In this document: positions 36,139 through 44,898 of the stretch, in pieces
How positions within the stretch are numbered: position 1 is the stretch's first letter
Layout: each line of letters begins with the position of its first letter
DNA from: Armatimonadetes bacterium UBA1398
GTDB taxonomy: Bacteria > Armatimonadota > Zipacnadia > UBA1398
Length of the DNA stretch: 52,838 nt
Direction of reading: 5' to 3'
NCBI GenBank assembly: GCA_002305165.1
Contig: DBQI01000024.1
Span: 1 to 52,838, forward strand
Position numbers and translations under genes: made by a program
The notes under the pieces: model-generated
What the model was told of the DNA's origin: nothing
Database searches by the model: none
The model's input: only the letters and a program-made list of their open reading frames with translations

Positions 36139-36648
36139 GTGACGTGCAGCAAGTGCGGTTACATGATGACCGACTTCGATGTCGTCTGCCCACGGTGCAA
36201 GAGGCTAGAAGAGGAGCGCGAGAGGGAACAGAAGGAGCGGAAGGTCCTGGAGGCGGAGCAGCAAGCGTTGGTGCTCGTGCGGCAGCAGTCGCACCAGGAG
36301 CAGCACGACCTTCACGAGCAGTGGGTCGCCTATGTGATGGGGCGCGCTGGCTGTGACAGACAGAAGGCCGAGGAGGCCCTACGGACGGGCGGGTACGGCC
36401 CTCAGGCACTACAGTACGCTGCAGCACAACCGGTACGACACGGGCAGCAAGTGCACGCCATGTGCCCGCTATGTGGCGGCGACGTAGTCCGCCAGTTCAC
36501 AAAGACTGGACAGGTCATCCCACCCTGGGCAGTTGTGCTACTGTTCCTCTTCTGCCTCTGGCCTCTGATCTTCCTGCTCTTTCTCAACAAGCCGGACCGC
36601 ACATTCAGGGAGTGCGCCAACTGCGGGCACATCTGGCAGGTAATGTGA
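36139..36648 (+). CDS. Zinc-ribbon, coiled-coil, membrane-anchored protein of unknown function
   Basis: A 169-residue protein I do not recognise. From the GTG at 36139 it opens with a treble-clef-like zinc ribbon: C3-xx-C6 and C17-xx-C20. A charged helix follows (KRLEEEREREQKERKVLEAE, about 21-45), then a small helical region with a UBA-like pattern (WVAYVMGRAGCDRQKAEEAL). A second ribbon is split: MCPLCGGD before, and RECANCGHIW after, a membrane hairpin or segment (WAVVLLFLFCLWPLIFLLFL). A TTG 51 bases earlier would add 17 residues; GGGGG 7 bases before the GTG favours the shorter form. Codon choice is less GC-biased than in the neighbours. It stands alone on the plus strand. Confidence 0.65.
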   Translation: MTCSKCGYMMTDFDVVCPRCKRLEEEREREQKERKVLEAEQQALVLVRQQSHQEQHDLHEQWVAYVMGRAGCDRQKAEEALRTGGYGPQALQYAAAQPVRHGQQVHAMCPLCGGDVVRQFTKTGQVIPPWAVVLLFLFCLWPLIFLLFLNKPDRTFRECANCGHIWQVM

Positions 36649-36895
36649 GGACGACTGTGGACCGCTCCACGTGGGCTCGGTTCTAGGAAGCACGACTGGT
36701 CGGCACGCAACGAGCAGCAAGGAACGCGACGCGTACCGCCGCACGGCAGCTTGGCCTGAGCGACAGACAAGGAGCACTGCCACAGACCCCGACACGCTCC
36801 GCCAAGTGCCTTCGGCAGCCCAGGGGCCGTACAGCGAACTCCCCCTCCACGACCCCTAGGATCGAGAAGGGGGAGCCTCGGGCTCAGTGCGGGAC

Positions 36896-37252
36896 CTAGC
36901 TCGCGCGAACCGCCGAACGCCGCATCAGGAACAACCCAGCGGCCGCCAACATGCCGCCGATGAGGATGTAGAGCACAATGGGAGCGCCCGTTTCCGCGGG
37001 CTCCGGGGTGGGACCGTCAGTGGGGGCCAGGGTCTCGGCCGGGACGATCGCCCCTACCGGCTCCTCAGACTCCTCCGCTGTCTCCTCCACGGCCGACTCG
37101 GGCTCCTCGGCCTCGGTCACGTCAACCGCGTCACCCTCCTCAGCAACCACGACCGCGCCCTCCATCGGCTCGGCGCCGTCATCCTGTGCGACGGCAACGC
37201 CGACCATCAGGGCCAATGTCAACACAAGCAGCCAGATGCCAAAGCGGGGCAT
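36896..37252 (-). CDS. Small acidic surface protein with sortase-like C-terminal tail
   Basis: A 118-residue protein with three parts. A signal peptide (about 1-22, IWLLVLTLALMVGVAVA) is followed by a disordered, strongly acidic stretch (about 23-85, rich in Glu, Asp, Ala, Val, Pro). The C-terminus has PAETGAP, a hydrophobic stretch IVLYILIGGMLAAAGLFLM and a short basic end RRSAVRAS. That order matches sortase sorting signals, with PAETG close to the LAXTG form used by class E sortases. No sortase gene is in the window. AGGAAGGGA lies 8 bases before the ATG. The alternative is a simple single-span membrane protein with an acidic exposed domain. It is flanked by two gaps of about 245 bases in which I see no genes. 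Confidence 0.7.
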   Translation of the reverse strand: MPRFGIWLLVLTLALMVGVAVAQDDGAEPMEGAVVVAEEGDAVDVTEAEEPESAVEETAEESEEPVGAIVPAETLAPTDGPTPEPAETGAPIVLYILIGGMLAAAGLFLMRRSAVRAS

Positions 37253-37498
37253 AGCAAGATCCCTTCCTCTCTCGATCTCCACGGCGCCCCCAAGGGGCTT
37301 CGAATCGCGTCTAGGATATGCCACTTCGCCGCGATCGGGTAGGGAATCCTCTTGCCGACGGCCTCGTGGACTCCACGGAGGACCTTCGCGGCAGGGCGGC
37401 CTCGCCCTCCACGGAGGGATTCGGCTGGCCTCCAGGCTCCCAACGGGGTAACCTGAGTCGGGGCCCGAGCCCCAGGCTATCTGAGGAGGACGCACCCC

Positions 37499-38332
37499 AT
37501 GCGAGGACTTTCCGCACCGTCGGCGGCCATGCTGTCGGCCGCACTGATGCTCGGAGGAGGAGCCGCCGTGTCCCAGACGGACGCCCCTGGAGCCGCGTAC
37601 CAGCACGTCGTCTGCATCGCCCACCGAGGCAACTCGCACCAAGCGCCGGAGAACACACTGGTCGCCTACCGGGAGGCCGCCGAGATCGGCGCTGACCTCG
37701 CCGAGTGCGATGTGGACATCACGGCCGACGGACACGTCGTGTTGATGCACGACCGCTCGGTGGATCGCACGACGGACGGCTCCGGACTGGTGCAGGAGTT
37801 GACGCTGGAGCAACTCAAGGCCTTGGACGCTGGGTCCTGGAAGGCCGAGGCCTATGCCGGTGAGACGGTGCCCACCCTCCACGAGCTGATGTCCCAGCAC
37901 ACCGATGACGGCCTGCAGATCGTCGTCGAGATCAAGGCCGCCGGCATCGCCGAGCAGGTGGTCTCCATCCTGCGCGATCAGGATGCCGCGCATCGTGCCG
38001 TCGCCTTCTCCTTCGACCGCCCCACGATCAATGCCGCCGCTGCCTTGGAGCCGGCTCTGCCATGCTTCTGGCTCACGGGCCAGATCCCCGAGGAGGCTGG
38101 GGAGATGCGGGCGCTGGTGAACCAGGCGGTCGCCGACGGGCTGGCGGGCCTATCGGTGCACCTGGGAGCGGTCCGACCCGACTGGATCCGCTACGCCCAC
38201 TCCCGGGGGCTATCCGTGTGGGTCTGGACCGTCAACGATGCCACCGGTTGGGCCGCCGTCTGCGCGGCCGGTGTAGATGGCGTCATCACGGACGTTCCTG
38301 AAGCCTTCATCGAGTGGCAGGGCCGCGACTAG
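37499..38332 (+). CDS. Secreted glycerophosphodiester phosphodiesterase
   Basis: A 277-residue GDPD-family enzyme that hydrolyses glycerophosphodiesters to glycerol-3-phosphate and an alcohol. The catalytic pattern is complete: CIAHRGNSHQAPENTLVAY (HRG and the Glu-Asn pair), ECDVDITADGHVVLMHD (metal-binding Glu/Asp and the second catalytic His), VDRTTDGSGLV, and VETDLP-equivalent VPTLHELM. A signal sequence is likely (about 1-27, APSAAMLSAALMLGGGAAVS). GAGGAGG stands 9 bases before the ATG. The end of the protein shows the usual SVWVWTVND and GVDGVITDVPE. The DUF6785-like gene follows 24 bases later, so both may be co-transcribed. Confidence 0.93.
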   Translation: MRGLSAPSAAMLSAALMLGGGAAVSQTDAPGAAYQHVVCIAHRGNSHQAPENTLVAYREAAEIGADLAECDVDITADGHVVLMHDRSVDRTTDGSGLVQELTLEQLKALDAGSWKAEAYAGETVPTLHELMSQHTDDGLQIVVEIKAAGIAEQVVSILRDQDAAHRAVAFSFDRPTINAAAALEPALPCFWLTGQIPEEAGEMRALVNQAVADGLAGLSVHLGAVRPDWIRYAHSRGLSVWVWTVNDATGWAAVCAAGVDGVITDVPEAFIEWQGRD

Positions 38333-38356
38333 CACGTCGCGAAACTCCGGGCCAGA

Positions 38357-40330
38357 GTGGAGACGATCAAGCCCGGAGAGAAGACCATCACCGAGGCCGA
38401 TGAGAGCTCGCGCGCGAGCCGCTCCGGCGTTACCCCGCGCGTCGCCATCCTCATCGCGATCCTTCTGCCCCTGAACGCGTACTGGATCATTCACATGACC
38501 ACAGTGCGCTACGTGGGCTTCGTGACCATCGCGTCCCTCTTCTATAACACGATCATGCTGCTGACGCTCCTGGCAGCGGTGAACGGGCTGCTCAAGCGGT
38601 GGCTGCCCCGGTTCCGGCTACGGCCGGCTGAGCTCGCGGCGATCTACTCACTCCTCGCCGTGGCGACGAGCCCTTGCGGCCTGGACACCTCGTCCATCCT
38701 CCTGCCTGCCATCGCCGGACCCTTCCGACTGGCGACGCCCGAGAACCAGTGGCACGAGATCTTCATCCAGTACCTCCCCGAGCTTGGGACGATGCGTGAC
38801 GAGGCGTCGCTTCAGGCCATGTGGGCCGGCAGCACCAACTTCTTCTCTCCGCCCCACCTCCAACTATGGGCGAAGCCCCTGCTCTTCTGGTTCCTCTACA
38901 TGTCGGCCCTGTGGACAGCGCCACTCGGTCTGGCCGCCCTCTTCCGGCGTCGGTGGATGGAGGTCGAGCGGCTCACATATCCCATCATCCAACTCCCCAC
39001 GGAAATGTGCCGCGCCGATGGACGCATGTGGCGGCAGAAACCCATGTGGATCGCCCTCGGCGTGGTGGCGGGGATCAACATCCTCAACGGGCTCCACGCC
39101 CTCTACCCCATGGTGCCGCAGATTCCCGTCCGTTGGGACGCGGCGCCAGGGTTCGACATCAGTCGGATGCTCGTCGACCGGCCCTGGTCGGCGGCCCACT
39201 CGGTGCGAATGTCCTTCTACCCGTTCATCATCGGCCTGGGCCTCCTGCTGCCAACCGACTTGGCCTTCAGTTGCTGGTTCTTCTTCGTGCTCTTCAGGGT
39301 TCAGATGGTCATCGTGGACTGGCTGGGCCTCAACGTCACCCCGCAGTTCCCCTACCTGTACGAGCAGGCCTACGGAGCGTACATCGGGCTGGCGCTCTTC
39401 TACGTATGGATGAGCCGGCGCGAGTTGGGGCGCATCTGGCAGGGCATCCGCGGCCGCAAGGTGGCCACGGAGGAGTCGCTGCCGTACCGTCTTGCGGCGG
39501 GGCTCTTCGTGGGCTGTATCGGCTTCGTTCTGGCTGCGCTGATCCATCATGGGATGTCCCCGTGGGTCGCCCTGCTCTTCGTGACGGCCTACTACATGGC
39601 GACCTATCTCATCGGGCGCATCCGCGCCGAGGTGGGGATCCCCGTCCACGAGTTCGACTTCATGAGCCCCCTCCTGATGATGGGCAACGTGCTTGGGCCG
39701 AAGGTGGTGGGGAAGCGCTCCCTCGCCGTCATGGCCATGCACACGGGCTACTCTCGCGGGCTGCGGAACATCCCCTTCCCCCACCAGTGCGAGGCTTTCA
39801 AGATGGCCGAGGGCACGGGCGGCAGCCTGCGGCGGCTCGCCATCGCCATGGGAATCGTTGTCATCGCCGGCTTTGCCTTCTCTCTGCCGGCCACGCTACA
39901 GATCTTCTACGCCAACGGAGTCGGGGCCAAGATGCAGGGCTACCCGCGCCACGGCTGCGCCGAGCCCTACAACTACATCGTCTCGTGGTTCGAGAACCCG
40001 AAGGGTTTCAACGCGGGCCGGGCCGAGGCCATCGTCATCGGCGTCATCAGTTGCCTGGCCCTCCTTGCCATACGCGTGCGAACTGTGGGCTTCCCCCTGC
40101 ATCCCGTGGGCATGGCCGTGGGGATCTCCTGGTACATGAGCTTCATGTGGTTTCCCTTCCTGATCGCGTGGGTCGCGAAGGTGATCGTGGCTCGCTACGG
40201 AGGGAGCCAAGGACTCCGCACGCTGGCTTTCGTGGCGTTCGGACTGATCCTAGGCGACGTGCTGACAGGCGGCTTCTGGCTCATCTACGGGTTCGCTCGC
40301 GACGTGCCAACGTACGCCTTCTGGCACTGA
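38357..40330 (+). CDS. DUF6785-like polytopic membrane protein
   Basis: A 657-residue inner-membrane protein with roughly 14 hydrophobic segments. It resembles the large DUF6784/DUF6785 group found with carbohydrate genes in uncultured bacteria. Landmarks are RLRPAELAAIYSLLAVATSP, WFFFVLFRVQMVIVDWLGL, the conserved cytoplasmic-looking stretch RAEVGIPVHEFDFMSPLLMM (position about 420) and GYPRHGCAEPYNYIVSWFEN. The group looks like distant relatives of OPT-type transporters, so sugar or peptide uptake is conceivable but unproven. GTG start with a weak ribosome site. It is followed 19 bases later by a secreted glycosidase, which argues that both serve the same nutrient. Confidence 0.75.
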   Translation: METIKPGEKTITEADESSRASRSGVTPRVAILIAILLPLNAYWIIHMTTVRYVGFVTIASLFYNTIMLLTLLAAVNGLLKRWLPRFRLRPAELAAIYSLLAVATSPCGLDTSSILLPAIAGPFRLATPENQWHEIFIQYLPELGTMRDEASLQAMWAGSTNFFSPPHLQLWAKPLLFWFLYMSALWTAPLGLAALFRRRWMEVERLTYPIIQLPTEMCRADGRMWRQKPMWIALGVVAGINILNGLHALYPMVPQIPVRWDAAPGFDISRMLVDRPWSAAHSVRMSFYPFIIGLGLLLPTDLAFSCWFFFVLFRVQMVIVDWLGLNVTPQFPYLYEQAYGAYIGLALFYVWMSRRELGRIWQGIRGRKVATEESLPYRLAAGLFVGCIGFVLAALIHHGMSPWVALLFVTAYYMATYLIGRIRAEVGIPVHEFDFMSPLLMMGNVLGPKVVGKRSLAVMAMHTGYSRGLRNIPFPHQCEAFKMAEGTGGSLRRLAIAMGIVVIAGFAFSLPATLQIFYANGVGAKMQGYPRHGCAEPYNYIVSWFENPKGFNAGRAEAIVIGVISCLALLAIRVRTVGFPLHPVGMAVGISWYMSFMWFPFLIAWVAKVIVARYGGSQGLRTLAFVAFGLILGDVLTGGFWLIYGFARDVPTYAFWH

Positions 40331-40349
40331 GCCCACGAGTGGAGGCGCC

Positions 40350-42161
40350 ATGATCCCCGCCCTGATCGCCCTATCATCGCTCCTGCCCGCGCAGGCTGAC
40401 CTGGAGCCGCCGATCCCCTGCTTGACCATCGCCGCCGGCTACCACAGCCTGCCCGACGAGGCCATCGAGGCTCACCTGGACACCTACGAGGCGATGGGCA
40501 TAGAGATGCTCCGCGTCGAGACGTCGGGGGAGTGGGAGCGGTTCGTGACCCACCTTACCGACCGCCCCTTCAGGCTCAAGCTGATCCTCTACGTGCTGGG
40601 ACTCCCGCCCGACTATGCCGAGGCTCATGCCCACGAGGCCATGACGGATCCCTCGGGCGTTCGGGACTGGCACTTCGGGCCGTGGCACTCGGACTTGGAC
40701 AGTGTGCTCACCGCGTCGGCCCGGCGGCAGATGGACCGGTTGCGCGATCTGGGGGTCCTCGACAAGGTCGATGAGGTGGTGGCCGACCTGGGGCCGGCAG
40801 GGGAGGGCATCTACCCCGCCAACTGGACCCTCGGTCGGGAGGGCGAGGAGGCCTACTGGTGCTATGGCGAGTCGGCCCAGGCGAGCTTCCGGGGGGCGAT
40901 GGCCGCACGGTACGGCACCGTGGCCCGCGCGAACGAGGAGTGGGGGGCCGCCTTCGGCTCTTGGGACGAGGTCCTCATACCGGCCCCCGGCACGGAATGG
41001 GCGCGAGGCCCCTTTTGGCGCGATATGCTGGAGTGGTACCGGGACTCCAAGCGGGCCTTCATGAGCCTGCGGATCGATCAGACACTCGCCATCGCGCGCG
41101 AGTATCTCGGTCCCAACGCCAAGGTGATCGTCTACCTGCCCGGATACGCCTACAGCCAGGCCGAGTGGGATGAGGCCGTCCGCACGGCCTCAGGGTCCGC
41201 GTCGATCCGGCTCATGATGGACAACGACTGGCTCATGGCCTACGCCCTCGCCAACGGCTGCATCCTGCAGTACACGGGATCCGAGAACGCCGGCGAGGTG
41301 GCCCGCATCGCGCGGAAGCTGCGCCTCATGGGCGAGGATGATCCCACCATCCTCTGGGCCGAGAACGCCGGCAACCAGTGGGCGGGCGAGCGCCCGATCT
41401 GGCTCGCGGACGTGGTCACCCACTACGGCCTGCGGGGGCTTGACTACACCTGGGATAGCTGGCTGTGGGAGGCCGATGGGGTGACGCCCTCGCGGGTTGT
41501 GCCTCAGTTCGTCTCGGCGATGGAGCGCCTTCGCGCCGCCGCGCCGGGCCCCCAAGGCACGCCCCTCGACCTGATGAGTCCAGCCGAGACCCGCGAGATC
41601 CAGCCAGGCGTGTACGAGCTGACCGCCTCCGCCGACACTCGGCTGCTGAGCCTCTTCCCGGACACCGTGAAGGGGTTCGACACCGAGTTGGCTGCCGTCG
41701 CCGGCGGTCAGACCCAACACGCCCTGTTCCGCTTCCCCATCGAGGGGCTCCCGGCCGGAACAGGCGTCCGGTCAGCGGTCCTGACGCTGAGGGGAATCGG
41801 GTCCTACCGGGACGAGGCGCCCGTCGCCGTGGAGGTTTTCCCCGTCACCAGCCCCTGGGAGGAGCCTCAAGCCACCTGGCTCGCGCCGTCCACGATGGAG
41901 GACTGGACCACGCCGGGCGGCGATAGCGGTCCCGCGGCGGCCAGCGCGGTGGTCACCGCCACGGAGCCCGGCTCGGTATGGGAGTGGGATGTGACACAGC
42001 TTGTTCAGCGGTGGCACGCGGCGGAATCGCCCAACCACGGGCTCGTGCTCCGGCTGCCGGCAGGGGCGGAGGGTATCAAGTCCTTCGCATCCCGCGAGCA
42101 TCCGGAGGCCTCGATGCGCCCGGTGCTGCGGGTGGAGATGGCCGCGCCCCCGCCGCCTTAG
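40350..42161 (+). CDS. Secreted glycoside hydrolase (GH14/GH42-like barrel) with C-terminal DNRLRE/CBM96-like module
   Basis: A 603-residue protein. A very short signal sequence (IPALIALSSLLPAQA) leads to a TIM barrel (about 20-400). ADLGPAGEGIYPANWTL resembles the beta-amylase GPAGE motif, and MAARYGTVARANEEWGAAF is the helix found in GH42/GH14-like enzymes; the Glu in GPAGEG is the candidate acid/base. A later Glu in WAENAGNQW could be the nucleophile. The C-terminal 165 residues form a DNRLRE-type beta-sandwich in its normal order (ALFRFPIEGLPAG, AVLTLRGIG, WDVTQLVQRWH, SREHPEASMRPVLRVE). GGAGG precedes the ATG. It follows the DUF6785-like gene, and its stop overlaps that of the next, oppositely oriented glycosidase by four bases. 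Confidence 0.8.
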   Translation: MIPALIALSSLLPAQADLEPPIPCLTIAAGYHSLPDEAIEAHLDTYEAMGIEMLRVETSGEWERFVTHLTDRPFRLKLILYVLGLPPDYAEAHAHEAMTDPSGVRDWHFGPWHSDLDSVLTASARRQMDRLRDLGVLDKVDEVVADLGPAGEGIYPANWTLGREGEEAYWCYGESAQASFRGAMAARYGTVARANEEWGAAFGSWDEVLIPAPGTEWARGPFWRDMLEWYRDSKRAFMSLRIDQTLAIAREYLGPNAKVIVYLPGYAYSQAEWDEAVRTASGSASIRLMMDNDWLMAYALANGCILQYTGSENAGEVARIARKLRLMGEDDPTILWAENAGNQWAGERPIWLADVVTHYGLRGLDYTWDSWLWEADGVTPSRVVPQFVSAMERLRAAAPGPQGTPLDLMSPAETREIQPGVYELTASADTRLLSLFPDTVKGFDTELAAVAGGQTQHALFRFPIEGLPAGTGVRSAVLTLRGIGSYRDEAPVAVEVFPVTSPWEEPQATWLAPSTMEDWTTPGGDSGPAAASAVVTATEPGSVWEWDVTQLVQRWHAAESPNHGLVLRLPAGAEGIKSFASREHPEASMRPVLRVEMAAPPPP

Positions 42162-44725
42162 TCCAGCCAGAACACCCTCGCCTCGCCCAGCTCCATGGAC
42201 AGGCTGAAGCTCGACGCTTCTGCGGCCACCACCTCTCCGGTCACGGCATCGGTGACAGTGGCGGGCCGGCGCAGGTGGATCGCTTTCACCCCTGCCGAGG
42301 TAGCGGAGACGCAGAGGAACCGGTCATCCGTCAGCACCACATCGTCGCTCTCGCAGTAAACGTGCGCTCCGGCCCGGAGGAACAGCGTTCGGAAGTCGGC
42401 GGACGTGCAGCCAAGGGGCGCGACGTAGGCCCGCAGCCCCGCGTCGGTCTCCGCGAGCGCGATCCCTGGCGTGCCGTCAGCCAGGCGCGTCAGCACTTCG
42501 ACGCCCTGATCCTCACGGACGGTCCAGAATGGCTCCAGGAGCGGGTCCCCGTCGAACCACGTCACCGGCGAGAGCGGGTCGCCTGCCTTGCGTGGCTCGC
42601 CCGCGATGATGGGCAGGCCCGTCGCGTCGGCCATGGTGGCCTGCACCTCGCCCGGCGCCGCGGGCTGCGCGGGGCCGTCATCGAGGAACCCGCCTCCGTA
42701 GAACCAGATCGCCGCGGAGCCTGCCGTCTCCCGAGCAATGGCGGCACGCTCTTCACCGTCGAGGTGGAAGCAGTTGAGCATCACATAGGCCTGACACTTG
42801 GGGACCCGACCGGCGACAAGGTCGCTAAGCAAGTGCCATCGCTGGGGGGCGCCAGCGCGCGCGAGGGCGATTCGCGTCTCGTACACGAGCGACCGGTGCA
42901 GAGCCCAGTCGGCCCGTCCGTACAGAGCTCCCTCCTCATCCACAATGACCGCGACGTCGGGCGACCAGGCGGGCGGCTCCCCCGAGGCCCGCTCGTACTG
43001 CTCACGAAGCCTCGCCAGGTTGCTCCAGACGCCGGGGTCATTCAGCCAGCCCGTCGCGCCCAAGTCCATGTACCAGGTTGCGAGCCGGCGGGGGAGGAGG
43101 TGACCAAACTGGCGGGTGTGGATCCACTGCGTCTCCTGGAGCGTCGAGCCCCCCTCGAAGCCTTCGCCCTCGGCAGTCAAGTGGGTCCGGGTGTCATCCT
43201 CGACCAGCCACAGCTTGCCGGCGGCGTGGATGCTGTCGATCGCGGTCATGAAGTCCCCTGCGCCACCCAGCTGGCGATCCTGGTAGGAAATGGGCGAGCA
43301 GAGGATGTCCACATCGGGGCAACGGAGCAGCCGCTCCAGGGCGTAGTGGCCGCCCTTGGCGGGACCCCAGGGCAGCCCGCAGAGTTCGAAGGTATACCCG
43401 TAGAAGAACGTAACAAGCCGCTCGCCATTGGTCTCCTCCTTGATGGCGCGGGCGAAGCGCTCCAAGGGCTCGACCATCGCGATCTGCTCGTAGCGCAGGT
43501 AGTCGAGTAGGCGAGCCTCCGCGACCGGGTCGTGGAACCAGCCCGCAGCCGCGGATAGCAGTTGCTCTTCTGTCGGGATCGTCACCGTCTCCGGGTCGAC
43601 GGCGTCTCCGTAGCGTTCGGCGAGATACCGCCGGAACCCATCGAGCATCGCGGGCGAGTAGTCTCCGAAGACGCGATCCCACGATCGGCGGTAGAACCAC
43701 TCGCCCGTGTTCTGGCCGCAGGGGTGGTAACCCAGCATGTGGTCACCGTACTTCTCCTCGCAATAGCGGACCAGGGCCCGCAGATGGGTCTCGGCCTCCG
43801 AGCGCCACTCCTCCGAGGCCATGGAGCACCCCTCGCTGCTCTCATCGGAGAAGACCTGCTCGGAGCCGGGGTGTTGCTCGTACCACCACTCCGGGGGCTC
43901 CATCCCGAAACGAGGCAGGAGCAGGGCCTCGGGGTCGCTCGCGATCGTCCGATCGACGGCAGTGTCGACGCCAGTCCACTCGTAATCCTCCCCTGGCCGC
44001 GGCCAGGGCATCGGCATGGTGAAGGAGTGAATGTGCACTCCCGCGCCGGCCGCCAGGGCTACTTGGCTACTGTAGGGCGCCACGCCGCGCTCCTCGTAGA
44101 TCCGAAACGACCCGCCCTGCCGCAGAGCGAAGAACTCGACGGTGCGGACCTCGCCGGAGCGCAGCCATACCGAGTACGTGTAAGGAGACCCCTTCTGGTA
44201 GGTCATGCCCGCATGAATGAGGTGTACGTGCATAGGGTGCGACCCCGCGACCCGCAGGTCAACTTTCAGGCAACGCTCCCCCTCGGCAGGGTTCGTCGTG
44301 TCGACCGCTAGCGAGGCGTCAGCGCCCTCCACGGGGCTGGTCCAGAGGCTCCAGTAGCGCGTAACCTCCTCATCCGTGGCTTCGAAGCCGCCGAGGGTGA
44401 CCATATTCGCATGCGGCTCGTCATGGTACTCGCCGGGGTAGACGCGGCAGTCATCTACCCACACCGTACCCGGCGGGCCACCGCCGAACCGCACCTGGAT
44501 GCCCCCCATCCCCATGTTGTCCTCGTCCGGCACGAAGGTCAGGTGAAACTCGCGCCACTCGGGCCCCACCTCCACCGTCTTCACGGGCGTTCCCTGGGGA
44601 ATGCCGAAGAACATCAGGGGCGCGACCGGCTGGCCGTCGACATGGATAGCTGGCCTCCCCAGGTGGTCCTCAACGGTCACCGGCGGCAGGATGGTGGAGC
44701 ACACTATGAGCATGGCGGCAGACAC
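42158..44725 (-). CDS. GH42-like beta-galactosidase-type protein with an inserted, permuted carbohydrate-binding module
   Basis: An 855-residue probable secreted glycosidase. After a short hydrophobic start, residues about 18-45 (AIHVDGQPVAPLMFFGIPQG) form the first barrel strand. The barrel resumes near residue 217 with SSQVALAAGAGVHIHSF, PRFGMEPPEWWYEQHP, GYHPCGQNTGEWFYR (candidate acid/base Glu) and LWLVEDDTRTH (candidate nucleophile), followed by a GH42-like trimerisation domain. The 170 residues between are a CBM4/9-like beta-sandwich in reversed order: its second half (VEVGPEWREFHLTF, GTVWVDDCRVYPG) precedes its first half (MVTLGGFEATDEE, YTYSVWLRS). The GTG start has GGAAGGG upstream; an ATG four codons later is possible. 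The permutation may be ancestral to the subfamily. Confidence 0.8.
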   Translation of the reverse strand: MSAAMLIVCSTILPPVTVEDHLGRPAIHVDGQPVAPLMFFGIPQGTPVKTVEVGPEWREFHLTFVPDEDNMGMGGIQVRFGGGPPGTVWVDDCRVYPGEYHDEPHANMVTLGGFEATDEEVTRYWSLWTSPVEGADASLAVDTTNPAEGERCLKVDLRVAGSHPMHVHLIHAGMTYQKGSPYTYSVWLRSGEVRTVEFFALRQGGSFRIYEERGVAPYSSQVALAAGAGVHIHSFTMPMPWPRPGEDYEWTGVDTAVDRTIASDPEALLLPRFGMEPPEWWYEQHPGSEQVFSDESSEGCSMASEEWRSEAETHLRALVRYCEEKYGDHMLGYHPCGQNTGEWFYRRSWDRVFGDYSPAMLDGFRRYLAERYGDAVDPETVTIPTEEQLLSAAAGWFHDPVAEARLLDYLRYEQIAMVEPLERFARAIKEETNGERLVTFFYGYTFELCGLPWGPAKGGHYALERLLRCPDVDILCSPISYQDRQLGGAGDFMTAIDSIHAAGKLWLVEDDTRTHLTAEGEGFEGGSTLQETQWIHTRQFGHLLPRRLATWYMDLGATGWLNDPGVWSNLARLREQYERASGEPPAWSPDVAVIVDEEGALYGRADWALHRSLVYETRIALARAGAPQRWHLLSDLVAGRVPKCQAYVMLNCFHLDGEERAAIARETAGSAAIWFYGGGFLDDGPAQPAAPGEVQATMADATGLPIIAGEPRKAGDPLSPVTWFDGDPLLEPFWTVREDQGVEVLTRLADGTPGIALAETDAGLRAYVAPLGCTSADFRTLFLRAGAHVYCESDDVVLTDDRFLCVSATSAGVKAIHLRRPATVTDAVTGEVVAAEASSFSLSMELGEARVFWLD

Positions 44726-44834
44726 TCGGATCAGCCCTTCCGTAGGTCGAGGTCATCAGTGCTCCGGCCGGATCGCGGGACGCCCGGGCTGCACCTCGTC
44801 TGTGCGCCCATTCGCAGTGACGGGCCCTCGGACC

Positions 44835-44863
44835 TAGGCTTCACGCCACGCCGCGCCTAGAAT
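44835..44863 (+). promoter_or_regulatory. Candidate promoter for the phosphonatase gene
   Basis: TAGGCT and TAGAAT are 17 bases apart; the -10 box matches consensus at five of six positions. Transcription would start about 30 bases before the ATG at 44899. Confidence 0.38.
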
Positions 44864-44898
44864 GGCCACGAACCGAGCCCGAGATTGGAGCGAGCCAC

